The notes below the pieces were generated by a model. It was not told the origin of the DNA. It saw only the letters and a program-made list of their open reading frames with translations, and made no database searches. From Thermoplasmatota archaeon (lineage in GTDB: Archaea; Thermoplasmatota; Penumbrarchaeia; Penumbrarchaeales; Penumbrarchaeaceae), in the NCBI GenBank assembly GCA_016929175.1, contig JAFGJI010000052.1, positions 1 through 17,323 of the forward strand: DNA of 17,323 nt. The letters run 5' to 3'. The position numbers were made by a program, and so were the translations under genes. Below are positions 13,288 through 17,323 of this stretch, one piece after another; position 1 is the first letter of the stretch, and each line of letters begins with the position of its first letter.

Positions 13288-13701
13288 ATGACACAGGGAA
13301 GTTCAGGAAAAACTCCAGGATGGATCATCGTGATCATCCTGGCCTCTGCCATCCTGGGGGTGATCATCATAGGGGTCGGGACCCTTGCCTTCTTCTGGAT
13401 AACGGATCCCTCCCCGGATAGCGGCACCGAGGGAGAGACGGACCCGTTGAACCTCGAGGTGGTAGCCTACGGAGCGGACAACATCGTTATCATCACGGTC
13501 AATGAAGATCGGTTGGACTGGAACGAATACCGTGTCAACGTGATTGGAATGGATGTTTCCACCTCGAGCACGATAACCATGAAGGGCGAAACCGCGATGT
13601 TCTTCAATTATGACTTCGTCACCGGAGAGGAGCTTGATATCAGGGTCATCGAGATCGAGACCAATTACATTGCATGGAAGGGGACGTTAACTGCTGAATG
13701 A
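13288..13701 (+). CDS. Small pilin-like membrane protein
   Basis: This 137-residue protein has a single N-terminal membrane helix (about 11-38), a short acidic linker and a beta domain of about 85 residues. The domain has the order VVAYGADNIVIITV, a DRLDWNEYRVNV strand, FNYDFVTGEELDIRVIEI and IAWKGTLT. That pattern resembles the C-terminal domain of archaeal type IV pilins/archaellins (DUF1628-like), in which a GD-type turn precedes the last strands. A clear class III signal peptide (K/R-G before the helix) is not present, so it may be a non-processed relative. The ATG follows a weak GGGG site. Its promoter abuts the repeat region after the tRNA. The assignment is by pattern only. Confidence 0.72.
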   Translation: MTQGSSGKTPGWIIVIILASAILGVIIIGVGTLAFFWITDPSPDSGTEGETDPLNLEVVAYGADNIVIITVNEDRLDWNEYRVNVIGMDVSTSSTITMKGETAMFFNYDFVTGEELDIRVIEIETNYIAWKGTLTAE

Positions 13702-13717
13702 TCCCGTGTTTCGTTGG

Positions 13718-13723
13718 TTTTTT
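13718..13723 (+). terminator. T-run terminator after the pilin-like gene
   Basis: A T6 run on the plus strand begins 17 nt after the stop codon, typical of archaeal intrinsic termination. Confidence 0.45.
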
Positions 13724-13760
13724 ATCAGGATGGCCGATCATTCCTTACGATATGCAGAAT

Positions 13761-13788
13761 GAAAAATGATGTCTTGAGATCATTTTTC
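13761..13788. terminator. Bidirectional hairpin terminator between convergent genes
   Basis: GAAAAATGAT (13761-13770) and ATCATTTTTC (13779-13788) form a perfect 10-bp stem with an 8-nt loop, and each strand ends in a T5 tract. The DUF89 stop codon (13780-13782, minus) lies within the stem. It separates two convergent genes. Confidence 0.65.
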
Positions 13789-14619
13789 CCCGGTATACAA
13801 GAAAACCATCTCTCCCACTTCTACCCCAAGGTATTCTGCCACAACCTCGCATTTTGTCACCAGCAGGAAGAAAACCCCTTTCGCCTCGCTGAGCGATTCG
13901 AAGTTCCCCTGCCCCTTCGACAGGAATATATCCGCATCGGGGAACAGTGACAGATGTCTTGGTTTTATCCAGCCTTCATCAGGGAGATCCACCAGTTCGA
14001 TGTATTCATCTGTCAGTCCAGCTTCCAGGGCGTCCTCCCTTGTGACATCGTTCAATAAAGGGATCCGTTTGACAACGGCCTTGAACCTGACCGAGGGATA
14101 GTATCTGTGAATGGTCCTCATCAGCAGATGATCAAAGACGACCTCTCCGGAATTATCAAGGAAGATCACAACATTGCGGGCAGAGCCCAGTTTTCGACGG
14201 AACAGGTCATGATCGTTGATCCTGAAACCGTTCTTCCTGGCCATGTGGAGCACCTCTTTGAGGTCCAGCATGTTCTTCGCCCCGTAATCCATCACGTTTC
14301 CGGCCATTGAAACAAGTATCGCATCGAAGATCGGATCTTTCCCGGAAAGGACCTCACTTTCGATCGCCCCGACCATTTCAAGCGCTTTTTTTGTTGAATT
14401 CTTCTTCAGCATGCAATAAGGGTCCGCCGATACGTTGAGCTCTATCATCCTGTTATGCATGGTAAGCGAGACATCAACAGGTGCCTGATCGTAACTCATG
14501 GATGAAAGAAGTGAGAGCATCTCCCTTACAACCTTCTCCTCTTCTTCGGAAGAGAGATCGGACCCTTCTATCTCACGGGTATATTGTTTGATAAAACATG
14601 ACATGCATCGAAGGTCCAT
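13780..14619 (-). CDS. DUF89 damage-control phosphatase family protein
   Basis: This 279-residue archaeal DUF89 (PF01937) protein belongs to a family of metal-dependent phosphatases that hydrolyse damaged or overproduced phospho-metabolites. Motifs are N-terminal CMSCFIKQ (5-12), DPYCMLKK (66-73), GNVMDYG (107-113), DNSGEVVFD (155-163), AVVKRIPLLNDVTREDA (181-197) and SKGQGNFESL (234-243), covering the Asp/Asn metal ligands and the phosphate-binding Lys. Length fits the small archaeal branch. Start: ATG 14619 is about 27 nt from a TATA box (14644-14649, minus), giving a leaderless mRNA; ATG 14625 would add two residues. It is divergent from the FG-GAP gene. Its natural substrate is not readable. 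Confidence 0.9.
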   Translation of the reverse strand: MDLRCMSCFIKQYTREIEGSDLSSEEEEKVVREMLSLLSSMSYDQAPVDVSLTMHNRMIELNVSADPYCMLKKNSTKKALEMVGAIESEVLSGKDPIFDAILVSMAGNVMDYGAKNMLDLKEVLHMARKNGFRINDHDLFRRKLGSARNVVIFLDNSGEVVFDHLLMRTIHRYYPSVRFKAVVKRIPLLNDVTREDALEAGLTDEYIELVDLPDEGWIKPRHLSLFPDADIFLSKGQGNFESLSEAKGVFFLLVTKCEVVAEYLGVEVGEMVFLYTGEK

Positions 14620-14643
14620 GAGCATTGGTTTTCACAGGGTTCG

Positions 14644-14649
14644 TTATAA
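14644..14649 (-). promoter_or_regulatory. TATA box of the DUF89 gene
   Basis: The minus strand reads CTTATAACG, centred 27 nt before the ATG at 14619. This places transcription initiation at the start codon. Confidence 0.5.
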
Positions 14650-14690
14650 GACCGATACTGATAAAACTTGCCTTTGGACAGGGATAGGAA

Positions 14691-14700
14691 AGATATATAA
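14691..14700 (+). promoter_or_regulatory. TATA box of the FG-GAP protein gene
   Basis: AGATATATAA lies about 50 nt before the ATG at 14747, predicting a leader of about 25 nt. The leader carries GGGGTGA (14734-14740), 6 nt before the ATG, a strong Shine-Dalgarno. Confidence 0.6.
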
Positions 14701-14746
14701 TCCGTCCGTGTACTCCACTCGAAAAGAGTCTTTGGGGTGACCTGAA

Positions 14747-17323
14747 ATGCATCTGTCCAGACGGATCCTCAACCTGCTAGTGGTAGTGCTTATGACCTCG
14801 GCACCCGTGGTCTTCATCTTCACTGGACAGTTGGACGGCTGCCCGGAAAAGGATACTCCGCCATCTAGGGCCAACCCGTGGAACCAGTTGGTTCCCGGAA
14901 CCAAGATAATGCTGGCTCCCGGGAAGGTCTCAAACACATCTTATTATTATCCGGTTCCGATAGGCTCCACGGTACTATCGGCCAATTTTTCGTTCTCGAA
15001 CATCCCCTATACCCAGGGTGGTACGGACTTTTCGAGGGACGCATGGCTCAATATAGGAGGAGATTCAAAGGAATATGTGTACGGGATCGCTGGAGAAGGC
15101 ATATTCGGTTCTTGGGGCCTTCAGAACAGGACGGCGGGCGGAGAGACGGTCATCGAACAGGACGTGACAGAGACCACGATGATAAACGGTCGGTTCGTCC
15201 TTCCAAAGAATGCAACGTTGACATCCGCCACCATGGACATAACCGGATATCAGCGCAATGTCGAATGGAAGAACGATAACTTTGCCGGGACCGCCCGTGG
15301 AGAAATGGTCGGTTTCGAGGTCAGGGACATTGATGGAAAATACGTGGGGGTCGGTGATCCGGGCTTCTCGAGCAGTTCAGGCAGGGTCTTTCTGGTATAC
15401 GGGAACCGAGATGCTCCACTCTCGACAACCCTGGTCTCCAAATCGGTCGCCGGAGGAGAGTTCGGCCATTCCATTTCAGAAGAGATCACGATCACGGGGG
15501 ACAAGACCGCAAGATTCGCCGTTGGTGCCCCGGGCAATGATACGGTCAGGGGATATGTGGAGCTGATGGATATCAACACGGTGTATTCATCATTCCAGAC
15601 GCTATATGGAAATCTCAGCGGCGACAGGTTCGGGGAAGCCCTGGCCGTGGGGGACATCGACGGGGACGGAGATAACGAACTGGTCGTTGGGGCGCCCCAT
15701 GCGGACTCCGGAGTGGGGGCTGTCAATATCTATCATCTTGTCCTGAACCTCACCACCCAGGGATACGAATTCACTTTCATGGATGTCATCAATGGCTCCT
15801 CTTCCGATACCTCCTTCGGGAAGTTCATCTCCGTCGGAGACATGAACGGTGATACGAAGGATGACATTGCCGTCGCTTCCGACCAGGATGTGTATCTTTT
15901 CCATGGTGCTTCCACCTTCGACGTTTCCTATGATTCGAATTTCGACCCGCTTGTGTCCTTTCCCTCGAGCACCATTGAGGCCGTAAGTTTTCTTGGCATT
16001 CTCTCGGGTTCAGGAGGGGCATCTTTAGGAATTGGCCTCCCCGATACAAGCAGAGGATCGGTCCTTGTTTACCACGGAGGTGCATCTTACGACACGGATC
16101 CAGACGTTACCTTCACGGCTCCTAACGGGGTCAGCAATTTCGGACAGGACCTTGACGTCGGATACGATATCAACAGTGATGGCATCAATGATATCGCCAT
16201 AGGAGCGCCCGGAGGTGGTCTGAACCGGGGTTTCACCGGCATATACTCCATATCCAGCGTTTCATCACCCATCAGTTCATGGACATCCTCGACCACGGAT
16301 GATGGTTACGGATACTCGGTAGCTTTCGGGACCGATCTCAGGGGGGACGGCTACGGGGACCTGGTGGTCGGAGCACCCAAGACCTCCGATGTCGGCCGGG
16401 CCTGGATCCATGAGAGGTTCCCTTTATCGGAGGTCCCATCCAATACACCGGTAGTGTATATCGGAGGAGCGGAAGCCTGGAGCTATTCCGGAGAACATCT
16501 CACCGAAGGGTCGGTCGTAACAACATCAGACCTCTCTTCCGCCATGAATTCATTCCTTTCCACAGCTACACCATTCCTCTACACCCAATACGATAGCTAC
16601 GTGTACCTCGATATCCAGGTCGGAATGGCAAGTTTCAAAGATCATGATGGGTCCAATCACTTCAAGATCGGGGATTTCGAACTCCTGTTCGATATGGAGC
16701 TGTCCACAGGAGAGATGGTACATATCTTCAACACCTGCCTTGACAGACCGGATGCCAACATCGACCACCAACTTGGCATGGTCAAGGTACCTGTGAGCTA
16801 CGGAGGCTCGACAGAAGGAGGCGTCAGGATCGACGGGATAGAGGTCGTGGTCGACATGGTTCCTGAGATCGAAAGTTACCCCGGGATCGTTCACGTGGAC
16901 GAGGATTCCCATACCACAGACGTTCTGGATCTATACCTTGTCTTCATTGATGATCTCACACAGGACAGCGATCTCGACTATCAGGCGGTGAACATTGGAG
17001 AGAATAGAACCCGTTCCACCTCGTATATCTTGGACGATCGATACCTTGCCGTGGACCTTCCGAACGGAACGGACAGCGCCAACTGGACAGGTACCATGGA
17101 GGTCACCCTTACGGCGACGGATGTGAACGGTGGCAGATCGCAGAACCTGGTTGTTCTCATACAGGTGGATCCGGTGAACGACCCACCAGCCATAACCACC
17201 CTTCCCACAGTCCAGATCCTGCAGGATTCGAAACTCCAGTACCTGCCCCACGCGGTCGACGATGAGGGTGATGATATCTATTATCTTCTGATGGATGCGC
17301 CCGAGAACATGACAGTGGACGAA
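14747..17323 (+). CDS. Large secreted FG-GAP (integrin-like) and cadherin-like surface protein, N-terminal 859 residues
   Basis: The frame is open from ATG 14747 to the right edge, so the C-terminus is missing. A hydrophobic signal (about 7-27) is followed by LDGC (29-32), a weak lipobox-like site. An integrin-alpha-type beta-propeller spans about 195-560. Clear FG-GAP blades are GDRFGEALAVGDIDGDGDNE (from residue 292, with a calcium-binding DxDxDG loop), SFGKFISVGDMNGDTKDDI (about 353), NFGQDLDVGYDINSDGIND (about 463) and YGYSVAFGTDLRGDGYGDL (about 521). A beta-rich region follows, and from about 807 VNDPPAITT introduces a cadherin-like/Ig repeat. Such proteins bind calcium and mediate adhesion or surface coating (family knowledge; ligand unknown). 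It has its own TATA box and strong ribosome site. Confidence 0.9.
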   Translation, partial: MHLSRRILNLLVVVLMTSAPVVFIFTGQLDGCPEKDTPPSRANPWNQLVPGTKIMLAPGKVSNTSYYYPVPIGSTVLSANFSFSNIPYTQGGTDFSRDAWLNIGGDSKEYVYGIAGEGIFGSWGLQNRTAGGETVIEQDVTETTMINGRFVLPKNATLTSATMDITGYQRNVEWKNDNFAGTARGEMVGFEVRDIDGKYVGVGDPGFSSSSGRVFLVYGNRDAPLSTTLVSKSVAGGEFGHSISEEITITGDKTARFAVGAPGNDTVRGYVELMDINTVYSSFQTLYGNLSGDRFGEALAVGDIDGDGDNELVVGAPHADSGVGAVNIYHLVLNLTTQGYEFTFMDVINGSSSDTSFGKFISVGDMNGDTKDDIAVASDQDVYLFHGASTFDVSYDSNFDPLVSFPSSTIEAVSFLGILSGSGGASLGIGLPDTSRGSVLVYHGGASYDTDPDVTFTAPNGVSNFGQDLDVGYDINSDGINDIAIGAPGGGLNRGFTGIYSISSVSSPISSWTSSTTDDGYGYSVAFGTDLRGDGYGDLVVGAPKTSDVGRAWIHERFPLSEVPSNTPVVYIGGAEAWSYSGEHLTEGSVVTTSDLSSAMNSFLSTATPFLYTQYDSYVYLDIQVGMASFKDHDGSNHFKIGDFELLFDMELSTGEMVHIFNTCLDRPDANIDHQLGMVKVPVSYGGSTEGGVRIDGIEVVVDMVPEIESYPGIVHVDEDSHTTDVLDLYLVFIDDLTQDSDLDYQAVNIGENRTRSTSYILDDRYLAVDLPNGTDSANWTGTMEVTLTATDVNGGRSQNLVVLIQVDPVNDPPAITTLPTVQILQDSKLQYLPHAVDDEGDDIYYLLMDAPENMTVDE

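Noticed and set aside
12971..13294. A 107-codon open frame on the minus strand across tRNA-Leu and the repeats
   Set aside because: It is antisense to the tRNA and reads the typical translated-tRNA pattern; no ribosome site or family similarity is present.

Overview
The window reads as chromosomal DNA of a euryarchaeon, most likely from the Thermoplasmatota and possibly near the sediment MBG-D/Thermoprofundales type. This assignment is inferred from an Orc1/Cdc6 initiator, an archaeal Trm5, an MJ1316-domain protein, TATA-box promoters (several of them leaderless), a tRNA-Leu without encoded CCA, and large surface proteins with a C25 (gingipain) protease domain and FG-GAP/cadherin-like domains. 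No virus, CRISPR array or insertion sequence is visible.

Layout. 1-524: 5' part of an unrecognised helical protein on the minus strand. 525-1010: long non-coding stretch with two sequences resembling archaeal origin recognition boxes, beside orc1/cdc6 (1011-2393); this is a candidate replication origin. 2423-3313: miaA, a tRNA A37 prenyltransferase of bacterial/eukaryotic type, in the same direction as orc1. 3292-5151 (minus): long-chain acyl-CoA synthetase, overlapping miaA tail to tail by 22 bp. 5458-6195: membrane protein with a HAAS-like N-terminal helical domain. 6260-10225: membrane-anchored C25 protease with a tandem Ig-like stalk. 10263-11291: trm5. 11275-12068 (minus): a two-gene unit, a three-module zinc-ribbon membrane protein and an MJ1316-domain protein joined by an ATGA overlap. 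12221-12922: unrecognised N-anchored secreted protein. 12982-13063: tRNA-Leu(UAA). 13043-13237: a compact repeat and hairpin region built partly from copies of the tRNA 3' end. 13288-13701: pilin-like membrane protein. 13780-14619 (minus): DUF89 damage-control phosphatase. 14747-17323: start of a large FG-GAP/cadherin-like surface protein that runs off the window.

Themes. Two enzymes acting on tRNA position 37 (MiaA on A37, Trm5 on G37) are encoded here, and the tRNA-Leu(UAA) carries G37, so it is a Trm5-type and not a MiaA-type substrate. The two giant extracellular proteins and the two smaller anchored ones suggest a cell that invests in its surface and in external protein degradation, while the acyl-CoA synthetase may activate imported acids. 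The most unusual DNA is the 195-bp tract after the tRNA, where the tRNA 3' end recurs once as a 26-bp direct copy and once as an inverted copy, with two further hairpins between them.
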